Assembly: GCF_023155805.1 (NCBI RefSeq)
Contig: NZ_JAKNUW010000003.1
Location: forward strand, 144,342-208,341
From: Micrococcus lacusdianchii
Lineage (GTDB): Bacteria; Actinomycetota; Actinomycetes; Actinomycetales; Micrococcaceae
Direction of reading: 5' to 3'
DNA: 64,000 bases
The notes under the pieces are model-generated. The model had not been told where the DNA came from and did no database searches. It saw nothing but the letters and a program-made list of their open reading frames with translations. Position 1 is the first letter of the stretch. Every line of letters starts with the position of its first letter. A program made the translations under genes and the position numbers. This document shows, one piece after another, positions 40,337-50,300 of this stretch.

Positions 40337-43212
40337 CGGGTGGCCTCCTCTCGTGCGGTCGTGGTGGTCGGGGCGGAGGGTTCGGGGGACGGGGGCTCCG
40401 GCGCGACGCCGGGGTCACGGCTCGAGGCGCGGAGCGGGTCCTCACCCGGCCGCTCGGGGCCGAGCAGGGAGAACGCGGCCACGATCAGGCCGATCACGGC
40501 CAGGTACACGCCCATGTCGAACGCGAGCGTGGTGGAGAGCCCGTAGTCCAGGACCTTCACTCCCGCGGCTCCGAGGAAGCCCTTGCCGGTGAGATAGCCG
40601 ACGATCCCCGTCGCGGTTCCGACGGCGATGCCCGAGCCGATGAAGGCCAGGTACGGCCACTGCAGCTCCGGGGCCGTGTCCGAGTCGGCGGCCAGGTAGA
40701 GCAGGGCGTAGCCGGCACCGGCGACCAGTGCGGCGATGAAGCCGCCGCCGGGCTCGTAGTGCCCGCGCAGCAGCAGGAACGCGGACAGCAGGATGATCAG
40801 GACGCCGAAGACGCGGCCGAACACCCGGATGTGGACGAGGTTCTCGCGCACGTGGGCGAGTGGGGAGCGCATGTCCACGGCGGAGGGCTGCGGGGGCGTC
40901 GGCCGACGGTTGAGCAGCAGGGCCGCGATGGTCAGCGCCGTCGCCCCGAGCACGGTCATCTCGCCCCACGTGTCCACGGCGCGGAAGTCCACGAGGATTA
41001 CGTTCACCACGTTGGTCCCCCCGGCCTGGGCGTAGCTCTGGGTCAGGTAGAAGTGGGCGATCTCCGACATGCTGGAGCGGCCGGTGAACGCGAGCACGCC
41101 GAGGGTCGCGGCGACGCCGGCGACGGAGGCGGCGAGGACCGCCTGCATCCTGCGCGGGGTCGGCTCGTCGCTGAAGCGGGCGGGCAGGCGGCGCAGCAGC
41201 AGCACCATGACGCACACCGTGAGCACCTCGACCATCAGCTGGGTCAGGGCCACGTCCACGGCGCCGAGGGTGAGGAACCACAGGGTCATGCCGAACCCTA
41301 CGACGCCGACCACCACCATGGCGGCGATGCGCGTCTTGGCGCGGATGGTGGCGATCACGCCGGCGCCCACCAGGACGACCAGCACCCAGTCGTGCCAGCG
41401 CGAGGGCTGGCCGACGACGGCGGGCAGGTCCTCGACCGTGGCGACACCCGCCACGGCGAGAAGCCCCAGGACCAGGGCGGGGATGAGGAGGTGGGTGCGG
41501 GGGGCCAGGGTGCCGGAGGCGCGCGAGACGACCGCGCCGACGCCGATCAGCCGGTGCCGGACCTCGTCCACCGCATCCAGGGCCGAGAACGGCAGGGCGG
41601 CGTGGGAGGCCACGCGCTCCACCGGGCGGCGCAGGGCCACCAGCAGCAGACCGAGCACGATGACGGCGGCGGAGACGAGCAGGGCCGTGTTCACGCCGTG
41701 CCATAGCGCCAGGTGCGCGTCCACCTCCTCGCCGGAGGCGGCCGCGGCCGCGTGGGAGACGGGGGTGTCCAGCACGCCGGGCAGCAGGCCCAGGGCCAGG
41801 GCCGCGGCCGCGGCCAGCACGGGGACGCCCCAGAAGGTGGCGGGCGCCTCGTGGACCTCGTCCCCCCGGCCGGCCGGCCACGCGTGGGCGGCCCCGTCCG
41901 GGCTCGGGCCCCAGAGGCCCAGGGCGCCGAGCACGAGCCGGCCGGAGTAGGCCACGGTGAACACGGAGGTGAGGGCGATGCCGGCCGTCACGAGGACCGG
42001 CGCCCATGCGGGCCCGGGGGTGTGGAGGGAGGCCTCGATCAGGCCCTCCTTGGACACGAAGCCGAACAGCGGCGGGATGCCCGCCATCGACAGGGCCGCG
42101 ACGGCGATCGCGGTGCCGGTGACCGGCATCCGCACGTGGCGGCCGGCGAGCTCGCGCAGGTCGCGCGTGCCGGCCTCGTGGTCCACCACACCGATCAGCA
42201 TGAAGAGCGCCGACTTGAACAGTGCGTGGGCCACGGTGTGCACGATGGCCGCCGTCAGGGCGACGGGGGTGCCGATGCCGATGGCGGTCACCAGCAGGCC
42301 CAGCTGGCTCATCGTGGAGTAGGCCAGCAGGCCCTTGAGGTCGTGGCGGCGGATCGCGGAGACGGCGCCCAGCAGGGCCGTGGTCAGGCCGGAGCCGATC
42401 AGGAGCGCGGACCACACCGGGTTCCCGGCCAGGACCGGGCTGAACACCAGCAGCAGGAAGATGCCGGCCTTGACCATGGCGGCGGCGTGCAGGTACGCGG
42501 AGACCGGGGAGATGGCCACCATCGAGTCCGGCAGCCACGCCTGGAACGGGAACTGGGCGGACTTGGTGAACGCGGCCACCGCCAGCAGGACGGCCACCGT
42601 GGTCGTGAAGCCCGCGTCGGACCACGCGTCCGAGGCCAGCACCCCGGACAGCGAGGCGGTGCCGGTCCGCACGGCCATGAGGGCGACGCCGGCCAGCAGG
42701 GCGAGACCGCCGCCGACCGTCACCAGCAGGGTGCGGATGGCGGGGTCGCGGCCGTGGTCCCCCGAGCGCCCGATGAGGAAGAAGGAGGCGAAGGAGGTGA
42801 ACTCCCACGCCACGAAGAGGACCACCACGTTGTCCGCCAGGACCAGCAGCAGCATGGAGGCGGCGAAGGCCGTCATCAGCAGGTAGAACGTGTGCGGCCG
42901 GGAGGCCGCGCGGTCCGCGCCGAGGTAGCGGCTCGAGTAGGCCAGGATGCCGGCGCCGATCACCAGGACGATCATCGCGAACACCAGCGCCAGGCCGTTC
43001 AGCCGCAGGTCCAGGTCCACGCCGATCGCCGGGATCCAGGGGTGGGGCTCCGCGCGGACGCCGGCCGTCCACGCGGACGCAAGCACGCCGGCGGCGGCCA
43101 GCAGCGGCAGGGCGAGCACCCAGCCCGCGTCACGGCCGAGCAGGCGCGCGAGGGGCCAGGACGCCGCCACGGCGGCGACGGCGAGCAGGAGGCTGAGCAG
43201 GAGCATGGACAC
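40333..43212 (-). CDS. mnhA: Mrp Na+/H+ antiporter subunit A, fused to subunit B
   Basis: 959 residues. The N-terminal 600 are NuoL-like (VAWEFTSFASFFLIG near 135; KSAQFPFQAWLPDSMVAISP near 218; HALFKSALFMLIG near 325). About 600-780 form the MnhA-specific end with TLGAVDVALTQLMVEVLTV. Residues 800-930 are a MnhB-like domain (VLIILLSAFLLLRGHYEPGG), so no separate mnhB exists. It is the membrane Na+/H+ exchanger for alkali and salt tolerance. GTG 43212 and ATG 43206 are both possible starts; neither has a strong ribosome site. Confidence 0.95.
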   Translation of the reverse strand: MSMLLLSLLLAVAAVAASWPLARLLGRDAGWVLALPLLAAAGVLASAWTAGVRAEPHPWIPAIGVDLDLRLNGLALVFAMIVLVIGAGILAYSSRYLGADRAASRPHTFYLLMTAFAASMLLLVLADNVVVLFVAWEFTSFASFFLIGRSGDHGRDPAIRTLLVTVGGGLALLAGVALMAVRTGTASLSGVLASDAWSDAGFTTTVAVLLAVAAFTKSAQFPFQAWLPDSMVAISPVSAYLHAAAMVKAGIFLLLVFSPVLAGNPVWSALLIGSGLTTALLGAVSAIRRHDLKGLLAYSTMSQLGLLVTAIGIGTPVALTAAIVHTVAHALFKSALFMLIGVVDHEAGTRDLRELAGRHVRMPVTGTAIAVAALSMAGIPPLFGFVSKEGLIEASLHTPGPAWAPVLVTAGIALTSVFTVAYSGRLVLGALGLWGPSPDGAAHAWPAGRGDEVHEAPATFWGVPVLAAAAALALGLLPGVLDTPVSHAAAAASGEEVDAHLALWHGVNTALLVSAAVIVLGLLLVALRRPVERVASHAALPFSALDAVDEVRHRLIGVGAVVSRASGTLAPRTHLLIPALVLGLLAVAGVATVEDLPAVVGQPSRWHDWVLVVLVGAGVIATIRAKTRIAAMVVVGVVGFGMTLWFLTLGAVDVALTQLMVEVLTVCVMVLLLRRLPARFSDEPTPRRMQAVLAASVAGVAATLGVLAFTGRSSMSEIAHFYLTQSYAQAGGTNVVNVILVDFRAVDTWGEMTVLGATALTIAALLLNRRPTPPQPSAVDMRSPLAHVRENLVHIRVFGRVFGVLIILLSAFLLLRGHYEPGGGFIAALVAGAGYALLYLAADSDTAPELQWPYLAFIGSGIAVGTATGIVGYLTGKGFLGAAGVKVLDYGLSTTLAFDMGVYLAVIGLIVAAFSLLGPERPGEDPLRASSRDPGVAPEPPSPEPSAPTTTTAREEATR

Positions 43213-43282
43213 CCCGGGTTCTCGTGGGATCAGGACGGCGGAGGCGGCGTCCGGGGCCGCTCGGGGCGGCGACGGACACCGG

Positions 43283-43411
43283 TCAGCGCAGATGCGGCGG
43301 CTCGCCCGCCAGGAGGCGGCCCCACTCGGAGACCTGCCCGTTGGTGCCGACGGCGCGCCGGGGGCACACGGTGGCCAGGAGGCTGACGGCGCGGGACCGT
43401 GCTGCGCTCAT
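43283..43411 (-). CDS. Possible 42-residue small protein
   Basis: A short basic protein beginning MSAARSRAVSLLATVCPRRA, with an AGGAGG ribosome site 7 nt before ATG 43411, one of the best in the window. It is 41 nt downstream of tRNA-Leu on the same strand and ends 70 nt before mnhA. There is no recognisable domain. It could be a real microprotein or a chance frame with a good site. Confidence 0.35.
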   Translation of the reverse strand: MSAARSRAVSLLATVCPRRAVGTNGQVSEWGRLLAGEPPHLR

Positions 43412-43452
43412 GACTGGCCTCCTGGCGGGTCTGGGGTGCGGGGCGTCCTCGG

Positions 43453-43534
43453 TGCCCGAAGTGGGACTCGAACCCACACGCCTCTCGGCACCGCATTTTG
43501 AGTGCGGCGTGTCTACCGGTTCCACCATTCGGGC
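43453..43534 (-). tRNA. tRNA-Leu (CAA)
   Basis: 82 nt on the minus strand. Acceptor GCCCGAA pairs with TTCGGGC, discriminator A. Anticodon stem CCGCA/TGCGG with loop CTCAAAA gives anticodon CAA, reading UUG. The long variable arm (GTGCCGAGAGGCGT) marks a class II tRNA, and the T-loop reads GGTTCGAGTCC. The 3' CCA is not encoded. Confidence 0.95.
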
Positions 43535-43561
43535 GTGCCCGCCGATCGGCGGGACCTGCCC

Positions 43562-43567
43562 ACAGTA
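43562..43567 (-). promoter_or_regulatory. Candidate -10 box of tRNA-Leu
   Basis: TACTGT on the minus strand, 27 nt before the mature tRNA 5' end, leaving a short 5' leader for RNase P. Confidence 0.4.
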
Positions 43568-43642
43568 CCAGCCAGCCGCCGCCCGGTCCCGTACCGGCCG
43601 GTGGTGGGGCATGCCCCCGCGCGATGCACCCGGACCGCCGAG

Positions 43643-43648
43643 TAGGGT
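43643..43648 (+). promoter_or_regulatory. Candidate -10 box of the ANTAR response regulator
   Basis: TAGGGT about 95 nt before ATG 43743; the leader would be near 88 nt and ends with GAGGAG before the start. Confidence 0.45.
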
Positions 43649-43742
43649 GGGCGCGTGCCGCCGTCGACGCCGGTCGGCCCGCCGCAGCGGGCGCCGTGCG
43701 GACGCGGTCCACCCCGTCCCGCCGCACCGCCGAGGAGCACCG

Positions 43743-44336
43743 ATGACCCCTTCCGCTGAGACCCCCGGCCTGCGCGCCGTCGTCGCCGAGGACGAGGCAC
43801 TGATCCGTCTCGACGTCGTGGAGACCCTCACGGCGGCCGGGCACACCGTCGTGGCGGAGGTGGGCGACGGCCAGGCGGCCGTGGCCGCGGCGCGTGAGCA
43901 TCGCCCGGACGTGGTGGTCATGGACGTGATGATGCCCGTGATGGATGGGATCGCCGCGGCCGGAGAGATCTCCGCCGAGCGTCTGACCCCCGTCGTGATG
44001 CTGACCGCGTTCTCCCAGCGCGACCTCGTGGAGCGCGCCGCCCGGGCCGGGGCCATGGCCTACGTGGTCAAGCCCTTCACCGAGAAGGACCTGCTGCCTG
44101 CGGTGGAGCTCGCGGTGGCCCGGTTCGACCAGATCCGCGGCCTCGAGGAGGAGGTCCGGGACCTGGGCGACCGGTTCGAGACCCGCAAGCTGATCGACCG
44201 GGCCAAGGCGCTGCTCCAGGCCCAGCTGAACCTCAGCGAAGCCGAGTCCTTCCGGTGGATCCAGAAGACCTCGATGGACCGCCGCCTGAGCATGCGCGAG
44301 GTGGCCCGGACGGTGGTGGAGCAGATGGGGGCCTGA
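43743..44336 (+). CDS. Response regulator with ANTAR RNA-binding domain (PdtaR-like)
   Basis: 197 residues: receiver domain at about 10-125 with phospho-acceptor Asp61 (VVVMDVMMPVMDG), LTAF switch threonine and VVKPF lysine; a short coiled linker; and an ANTAR domain at about 135-190 (RKLIDRAKALLQAQLNLSEA, MREVARTVV). ANTAR regulators bind twin hairpins in mRNA and prevent termination or block ribosome sites. The nearest known relative in layout is mycobacterial PdtaR with kinase PdtaS; no kinase gene lies in this window. Good ribosome site GAGGAGCACCG. It converges on pyk, 12 nt away. Confidence 0.93.
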   Translation: MTPSAETPGLRAVVAEDEALIRLDVVETLTAAGHTVVAEVGDGQAAVAAAREHRPDVVVMDVMMPVMDGIAAAGEISAERLTPVVMLTAFSQRDLVERAARAGAMAYVVKPFTEKDLLPAVELAVARFDQIRGLEEEVRDLGDRFETRKLIDRAKALLQAQLNLSEAESFRWIQKTSMDRRLSMREVARTVVEQMGA

Positions 44337-44348
44337 GCCCCGGCGGAC

Positions 44349-45833
44349 TCAGAGCTCCGGGTCGTGCCAGAAGCCGACCGGCTCACGCTCCTCGCGGGGC
44401 ATGGCGGTGGCGCCCTCGGCCACGCCGTCGCCCACCCGGTGCACGCGCAGGGTGTTGGTCGAGCCGACCTTGCCGGGAGGAGAGCCGGCGGCGATCACCA
44501 CGAGGTCGCCGTGCTCGGCGATGCCCTCGCGCATCAGGGACTCCTCCACCAGCGCGGTCATCTGGTCCGTGGTCTCCGCGAACGGGACCATCTTCGGGTA
44601 GACGCCCCACGTCAGGCACAGGATGTTGTGAGTGTGCTCCCGGTGGGTGTACGCGTAGACCGGCTGCCGCGGACGCAGGCGGGAGAGCCTGCGCGCCGAG
44701 TCCCCGGACTCCGTGAACGTCGCCAGGAACGGGATGTCCAGCTGGACGGCGACCTCCACGGCGGCCCGGGTGATCGCACCCCCGCGGGTGCGGGGCCGGG
44801 AGGTGAGCGGAAGGATCCGCTCAAGACCGTGGGTCTCCGTCGACTCGATGATCCGAGCCATCGTCTCCACGGTCGTCACCGGGTGGGCGCCCACGGAGGT
44901 CTCACCGGAGAGCATGACGGCATCCGCGCCGTCGAGTACGGCGTTGGCGCAGTCGGAGGCCTCCGCGCGCGTGGGGCGCGGGTTCTCGATCATGGACTCG
45001 AGCACCTGGGTCGCCACAATCACGGGCTTGGCCCAGCGGCGAGCCAGGTCGATCGCGCGCTTCTGCACCACGGGCACGTCCTCGAGCGGCAGCTCGACGC
45101 CGAGGTCGCCGCGGGCCACCATGATCGCGTCGAACGCGTCCACGATCGCCTCGAGGTTCTCCACGGCCTGCGGCTTCTCGATCTTCGCGATCACCGGGAC
45201 GCGGCGCTCCTCCTCGTCCATGATCTGGTGCACGCGGTCCACGTCGGCGGCGTCGCGGACGAAGGACAGCGCCACCATGTCGACGCCGGTGCGCAGGGCC
45301 CAGCGCAGGTCGTCCTCGTCCTTCTCGGACAGGGCCGGGACGTTGACGGCCACACCCGGCAGGTTGATCCCCTTGTTGTCCGAGACGGTCCCGGGCACCA
45401 CGACCTCGGTGATGACGTCGGTGTCCGTCACCTCCACGGCTCGCAGGCGCACCTTGCCGTCGTCGATCAGGAGGGGGTCCCCGACCTCCACGTCGCCCGG
45501 CAGCCCCTTGTGGGTGGTTCCGACGATCTCACGCGTGCCCTCGACGTCGCGGACGGTGATGGTGAAGCGGTCCCCCTCGGCGAGCTCATGGGGTCCGTCC
45601 ACGAACCGGGCGAGACGGATCTTGGGACCCTGCAGGTCCGCGAAGATCGCCAGGGGGCGCTGCTCCTCCACGCTGAGGCGGCGCACGCGCTCGTAGGTGG
45701 CGGCGTGCACCTCGTGGTCTCCGTGGCTCATGTTCATGCGCACCACGTCCACGCCTGCCCGGATGATCGCCCGGGTGCTCTCGTCTGACGCGGTGGCCGG
45801 GCCGAACGTGGCGATGATCTTCGCGTGTCTCAT
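44349..45833 (-). CDS. pyk: Pyruvate kinase
   Basis: 494 residues: the TIM barrel starts MRHAKIIATFGPA; a B domain (about 70-165) is inserted; the catalytic lysine lies in VIAKIEKPQAVEN near 215, then GDLGVELPL and ATQVLESMI. The C-terminal allosteric domain is complete. It makes pyruvate and ATP from PEP and ADP. ATG 45833 follows a TAGGGT box by 7 nt, so the mRNA is probably leaderless. Confidence 0.97.
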   Translation of the reverse strand: MRHAKIIATFGPATASDESTRAIIRAGVDVVRMNMSHGDHEVHAATYERVRRLSVEEQRPLAIFADLQGPKIRLARFVDGPHELAEGDRFTITVRDVEGTREIVGTTHKGLPGDVEVGDPLLIDDGKVRLRAVEVTDTDVITEVVVPGTVSDNKGINLPGVAVNVPALSEKDEDDLRWALRTGVDMVALSFVRDAADVDRVHQIMDEEERRVPVIAKIEKPQAVENLEAIVDAFDAIMVARGDLGVELPLEDVPVVQKRAIDLARRWAKPVIVATQVLESMIENPRPTRAEASDCANAVLDGADAVMLSGETSVGAHPVTTVETMARIIESTETHGLERILPLTSRPRTRGGAITRAAVEVAVQLDIPFLATFTESGDSARRLSRLRPRQPVYAYTHREHTHNILCLTWGVYPKMVPFAETTDQMTALVEESLMREGIAEHGDLVVIAAGSPPGKVGSTNTLRVHRVGDGVAEGATAMPREEREPVGFWHDPEL

Positions 45834-45840
45834 ACGTCCC

Positions 45841-45846
45841 ACCCTA
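45841..45846 (-). promoter_or_regulatory. Probable -10 box of pyk (leaderless)
   Basis: TAGGGT on the minus strand ending 7 nt before the pyk ATG, just after the gltD terminator. Confidence 0.6.
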
Positions 45847-45848
45847 GG

Positions 45849-45884
45849 CCGGACTCCCGCCCCCGACCGAGGGCGGGCGTCCGG
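45849..45884 (-). terminator. Terminator after gltD
   Basis: 14-bp inverted repeat with one mismatch (45849-45862 with 45871-45884, 8-nt loop), 23 nt past the gltD stop. Confidence 0.65.
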
Positions 45885-45907
45885 CGCGTCGTCGTGAGAT
45901 GCATCGC

Positions 45908-47368
45908 TCAGCCGAGCACCAGTCCGCGGTCGGTCGGCTTGACCGGATGCGGCAGGCGGGACCACGACTCGAGGGACTCGTCCACGGCCTGCGCGCAGGC
46001 CCGGCCCTCGGCGATGGCCCAGACCACGAGCGAGGCGCCGCGACCGGCGTCGCCGCACACGAAGACCCCGGGCTCGTCCGTCTCGTACGTCCGCGAACGG
46101 GACACCACTCCGCGCTCCGTGCGCACGCCGATCTGACCCGTGAGGTGCTCCTCCTCCACGCCCGTGAAGCCCAGGGCCAGCAGGACGAGGTCCGCCTTCA
46201 CCTCCCGCTCCGTGCCGGGCTTCGGTCCCCGCGTGCCGTCCTCCCGGATCTCGGTCTCCGCCACCCGGAGGGCGCGCACGCGGCCGTGTTCGTCGCCCAG
46301 GAACTCCAGCGTGGAGGCCAGGTGCTCGCGCGCGCCGCCCTCGGCGTCGGCCGTGGTCACCTGGTGCACCTTGGGCACGGTGGGCCAAGGCTGGTGGACG
46401 GGGCGCTCCACGGGCAGCTGCTGGCCGATGGCCAAGGTGGTGACGGCGGCGGCACCCTGGCGGTGCGCGGTGCCGATGCAGTCCGCACCGGTGTCCCCGC
46501 CGCCGAGGATCACGACGTGCCGCCCCTCCGCGCTGATCGGGTCGGTGACCTCGTCGCCGGCGGAGGCGTGGTTGGCCTGGACCAGGTAGTCCATGGCCAG
46601 GTGGATGCCGTCTAGGCTGCGACCGGGCACGGACAGCTCACGACCCACCGGAGCGCCGGTGGCCACGATCACGGCGTCGAAGCGGGCCTTGAGCGCGTCC
46701 CAGGTCAGGTCCGTGCCGATCTCCACGCCCGTGCGGAACCGGGTGCCCTCGGCCTCCATCTGGGCGATGCGCCGGTCCAGGATGTCCTTCTCCATCTTGA
46801 AGTCCGGGATGCCGTAGCGCAGGAGGCCGCCGAGGCGGTCGTCCCGCTCATACACGGCGACCGTGAAGCCGGCGCGCGTGAGCTGCTGGGCGGCGGCGAG
46901 GCCGGCCGGGCCGGACCCGACCACGGCCACGGTGTGGCCGTTGAGCCGCTCCGGGACCACCGGGTCGAGCCAGTCGTGCTCGAACACCTGCTCGGCGATC
47001 GCCACCTCGGTCTGCTTGATGGTCACGGCCGGCTGGTTGATCCCCAGCACGCACGAGTCCTCGCAGGGGGCCGGGCAGATCCGTCCGGTCACCTCGGGGA
47101 AGTTGTTGGTGGAGTGCAGGCGTGCCGCCGCCTCCTCCCAGTGGCCGCGGCGGACCAGGTCGTTCCACTCCGGGATGAGGTTGCCCAGCGGGCAGCCGGA
47201 GTGGCAGAACGGAACGCCGCAGTCCATGCAGCGGCTCGCCTGGGTCCGCACGACCGCCTCGTCCTGGCGCACGTACACGTCTTTGAAGTCCATGATGCGC
47301 ACGGGCACGGGACGCGTGGGGCGCTCGACGCGCTCCCGGTTCTTCAGGAATCCGCGCGGGTCAGCCAC
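45908..47368 (-). CDS. gltD: Glutamate synthase small subunit
   Basis: 486 residues. FAD/NADPH-dependent subunit passing electrons to GltB. Two N-terminal 4Fe-4S clusters are signalled by [18 protein letters not shown] and [12 protein letters not shown]; the FAD site is [15 protein letters not shown] near 148 and the NADPH site [12 protein letters not shown] near 288. The C-terminal FAD motif [17 protein letters not shown] is present. GTG 47368 overlaps the gltB stop by 8 nt. Confidence 0.96.
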   Translation of the reverse strand: MADPRGFLKNRERVERPTRPVPVRIMDFKDVYVRQDEAVVRTQASRCMDCGVPFCHSGCPLGNLIPEWNDLVRRGHWEEAAARLHSTNNFPEVTGRICPAPCEDSCVLGINQPAVTIKQTEVAIAEQVFEHDWLDPVVPERLNGHTVAVVGSGPAGLAAAQQLTRAGFTVAVYERDDRLGGLLRYGIPDFKMEKDILDRRIAQMEAEGTRFRTGVEIGTDLTWDALKARFDAVIVATGAPVGRELSVPGRSLDGIHLAMDYLVQANHASAGDEVTDPISAEGRHVVILGGGDTGADCIGTAHRQGAAAVTTLAIGQQLPVERPVHQPWPTVPKVHQVTTADAEGGAREHLASTLEFLGDEHGRVRALRVAETEIREDGTRGPKPGTEREVKADLVLLALGFTGVEEEHLTGQIGVRTERGVVSRSRTYETDEPGVFVCGDAGRGASLVVWAIAEGRACAQAVDESLESWSRLPHPVKPTDRGLVLG

Positions 47369-50300
47369 GGGTCACCTCCAGCAGTCGGTTCCAGACGGTG
47401 TCTCCGTCCGGGTCGAGGCCCTCCTCCTCGGCGGCGGCCCGGGTGCGCCGCACCAGGTCGAACTGCCGCGGCAGCAGGGTGGTGAATCGGCCCCAGACGG
47501 CCTCGGCGGCCTCGCCGCCGGCCTCCAGGTCCGCCAAGAGCCGCTCGGCGACGGCGGAGCCCGTCTCCTCGCGATGCACGCGCAGGAGCTCGACGATCCA
47601 CTCCCGGTCCTCCGTGGTGGGGGCCTCGATGATGAGGTCGTCGTTCCGCACGGCCAGCGGGTTCAGGTCCGTGCGGTCCAGGTCCAGCACCCAGGCGCGC
47701 CCACCGGACATCCCGGCCGCGAGGTTGCGCCCGGTCGGGCCCAGGATCAGCGCCTGGCCGCCCGTCATGTACTCGAGGCCGTGGTCGCCGATGCCCTCGA
47801 CCACCGCGGCGGCGCCCGAGTTGCGCACCAGGAACCGCTCGCCCACCTGGCCGCGCAGCAGCAGCTCGCCGGAGGTGGCGCCGTAACCGATCACGTTGCC
47901 GGCCACGGTGTTCTCCTCCGCGGCGAACGGGGCTGCCTCGTCCGGGCGGACCACGATCCGGCCGCCGGACAAGCCCTTGCCCACGTAGTCGTTGGCGTCA
48001 CCGGACAGGCGCAGGGTGACGCCGGCGGGCAAGAAGGCCCCGAACGACTGGCCGGCCTCCCCCGTGAGCACCACCGTGATCGTGTCCGCGGGCAGGTCGT
48101 CGGTGAGCCGGGCGCGGGTCACGTGGTAGCCGAGCAAGGTGCCCACGGAGCGGTCCGTGTTCACCACGGTGTCCGTCAGGGTCACCGGCTCGCCGGAGGT
48201 CAGGGTGTCCCCCAACCCAGCGAGGAAGCGGTTGTCGATGTGCGCGTCCAGTCCGTGGTCCTGGTAGGTGCCGCGTCGCATGGGCGCGTCGGCCTGCCCG
48301 GCGCGGCGTCCCACGGAGGGGTCGGACAGGATGCCGGAGAGATCCAGGCCCTCGGTCTTCCAGTGGTGCAGGGCGGCGTCGACGTCCAGCAGCTCGCGGT
48401 GGCCGATCGCCTCGTCCAGGGTGCGGAAGCCGAGCTCGGCCAGCAGCTCCCGGACCTCCTGGGCGATGAACTCGAAGAAGTTCACCACGAACTCCGGCTT
48501 GCCCGTGAACCGCGAGCGCAGCTCGGGGTTCTGGGTGGCCACGCCCACGGGACAGGTGTCCAGGTGGCACACGCGCATCATGATGCAGCCGGAGACCACG
48601 AGGGGGGCGGTGGCGAAGCCGAACTCCTCGGCGCCGAGGAGGGCGGCCACCACCACGTCGCGGCCGGTCTTGAGCTGGCCGTCCACCTGGACGGTGACGC
48701 GCTCGCGCAGGCCGTTGAGCATGAGGGTCTGCTGGGCCTCGGCGAGGCCGATCTCCCAGGGGGTGCCCGCGTGCTTGAGCGAGTTCAGCGGGGAGGCGCC
48801 GGTGCCGCCGTCGTGACCGGAGATGAGCACGACGTCGGCGCGCGCCTTGGCCACGCCGGCCGCCACGGTGCCCACGCCGGACTCGGAGACGAGCTTCACG
48901 TGCACGCGCGCCTCGGGGTTGGAGCGCTTGAGGTCGTAGATGAGCTGGGCGAGGTCCTCGATCGAGTAGATGTCGTGATGCGGGGGCGGGGAGACGAGCG
49001 AGACGCCGGGCGTGGAGTGCCGGGTCTGCGCCACCCACGGGTAGACCTTGGCGCCCATCAGCTGGCCGCCCTCGCCGGGCTTGGCGCCCTGGGCCATCTT
49101 GATCTGCAGGTCCGTGGCCGTGGCCAGGTACAGGCTGGTCACGCCGAAGCGGCCCGAGGCGATCTGCTTGATCTTCGAGCGGCGCTCCGGGTCGAGCAGG
49201 CGCTCCACGTCCTCGCCGCCCTCGCCGGAGTTGGAGCGGGCCCCGAGCCGGTTCATGGCGATCGCGAGGGTCTCATGGGCCTCCTGTGAGATGGACCCGT
49301 AGGACATGGCCCCGGTGGAGAACCGGGTGACGATCGAGGCGACGGACTCGACCTCGCGGATCGGCACGGGGGTCCGTCCCTCGGTGCGGAACCGCATCAG
49401 CCCGCGCAGGGTCATCAGGTCCGCGGCCTGGTCGTCCACGCGGCGGGTGTAGTCCTTGAACACGTCGTACCGGCGCTCGCGGGTGGAGTGCTGGAGACGG
49501 AACACGGTCTCGGGGTTGAACAGGTGGGGCGGGCCCTCGCGCCGCCACTGGTACTCCCCGCCCACCTCGAGCTCGCGGTACGGGTTGATGTCGTTGCCGT
49601 CCGGCGGGTAGGCGAACTCGTGGCGTGCCTGGATCTCGGCGGCGATCACCTCGAGGCCCACGCCGTCGAGCGGGCTCGTGGTCCCGGCGAAGTAGCGGTC
49701 CACGAAGCGGCGGGCCAGGCCGAGCGCCTCGAAGGTCTGCGCGCCGGTGTACGAGGAGACCGTGGAGATGCCCATCTTGGACATGATCTTCTGGACGCCC
49801 TTGCCGAGGGCGGTGATGAGGTTGGCCACGGCCTGTTCGGCGGTGACGCCGGTGATCTCCCCGGTGCGCACGAGCTCCTCGGCGGACTCCATGGCCAGGT
49901 AGGGGTTGACCGCGGAGGCGCCGTAGCCCAGGAGCGCGGCCACGTGGTGGACCTCCCGGACGTCGCCGGCCTCCACCACGAGCGAGGTCCTGGTGCGGTT
50001 GGCGCTGGCCAGCAGGTGGTGGTGGACCGCGGAGGTCAGCAGCAGGGAGGGAATGGGCGCCCACTGCGCGGTGGAGCCGCGGTCCGAGAGCACCACGTAC
50101 TCCACCCCGCGGTTCACGGCGGCGGAGACCTGCTCGCAGAGCTCTTTGAGGCGGGAGCGCAGCTCCTCCGCCCCGCCGGCCACGCGGTACGTGCCGGTGA
50201 CCTTGAGCGTCAGGCGGGTGCCGTCGTCGTCCCTCAGGTGCTGGATCCGGGCCAGCTGGTCGTTGTCGATCACGGGGAAGGGGATGTCGATCTGCCGTGT

